This document shows positions 63,721 to 64,000 of a stretch of 64,000 nt of DNA, one piece after another; position 1 is the first letter of the stretch, and each line of letters begins with the position of its first letter. Source of the stretch: Prorocentrum cordatum. Its lineage: Eukaryota; Sar; Dinophyceae; Prorocentrales; Prorocentraceae. The position numbers and the translations under genes are program-made. Where the stretch lies: NCBI GenBank assembly GCA_963575745.1, contig CAUYUJ010006524.1, forward strand, positions 364,920-428,919, in the 5' to 3' direction. The notes under the pieces are model-generated. The model saw only the letters and a program-made list of their open reading frames with translations. It was not told where the DNA came from and ran no database searches.

Positions 63721-64000
63721 AAGTTGCTTTATTGCTCAGATCCTCTTTCTCCGCCCACCCGTGTCTCATTCTTCTCCGCCCTCGAGTGCCGAAGCGTTTT
63801 GGGGGGCGCACCGAGGGGGCACCAAAGCGTGCTTGGCGAAGAAATCGGGAATCGGGACCCAGGGTGTTCCTTCTTACCTTACTTTGCAGCTGAGGCTCTA
63901 CTGACTTTGAGCTCAGCTGCCTGCAGACCTGAGGATTGACGGGGTAAAAGGGTGACGGGTTCTTTTCCTCTGTTCCCGAGCCCTACCCTCACGGGCGGGA
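63721..64000. other. No gene recognised
   Basis: Mixed sequence to the window end. Short frames without motifs. The element's right boundary or LTR, if present, could lie here or beyond. Confidence 0.3.

Noticed and set aside
1-64000. Dinoflagellate spliced-leader genes, rRNA or snRNA genes
   Set aside because: Scanned for the conserved leader core and for rRNA-like blocks; nothing convincing was found by eye.

Overview
The window looks like nuclear DNA of a dinoflagellate (genus not resolved). The evidence is GC-rich sequence packed with simple repeats, exons far apart in repeat-filled introns with some apparent GC donors, proteins built from repeated EF-hand-like modules, an alveolate-style cyclic-nucleotide-binding protein, and degraded Copia-type reverse transcriptases of a kind common in dinoflagellate genomes. 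No spliced-leader, tRNA or rRNA gene was recognised.

Layout. At 0.5-15.3 kb (+ strand) there are scattered exons that look like one large gene for an EF-hand-module protein. Its introns hold foldback elements, a degraded Copia element (6.0-9.7 kb), microsatellites and a composite TGA-repeat element. 15.3-42 kb is almost gene-free. It holds satellites (a ~102-bp family at 17.6-19.4 kb and a 73-bp family at 19.8-20.4 kb), a broken Pif1-like helicase on the minus strand (21.7-23.1 kb), four families of short inverted-repeat elements (called A to D here), minisatellites and segmental duplications. At 42.0-44.0 kb (+) lies the regulatory half of a PKG-like protein, cut off at its 3' end by a composite repeat. 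44-46.6 kb is again simple repeats.

46.6-63.3 kb (+) is the most interesting part: a very large Copia-type (Ty1-like) retroelement. It runs Gag (coiled coil, two CCCH zinc fingers), SR/RG-rich linker, aspartic protease, integrase, reverse transcriptase and RNase H, and then about 8 kb of further coding sequence in the same orientation. That accessory part includes a Cys-rich segment, an ~860-residue protein of unknown type, a domain resembling RNA 2'-phosphotransferase (KptA/Tpt1), and a C-terminal protein with a four-cysteine zinc ribbon. Coding is continuous in composition and direction but broken by about ten frame changes and two single in-frame stops, several at homopolymers. It is therefore either a decaying copy or an assembly with indel errors. 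No LTR pair was found by eye, so the element's true ends are unknown.

All calls come from reading the sequence and from remembered family features. No database search or alignment program was run, so boundaries are approximate where marked 'about'.
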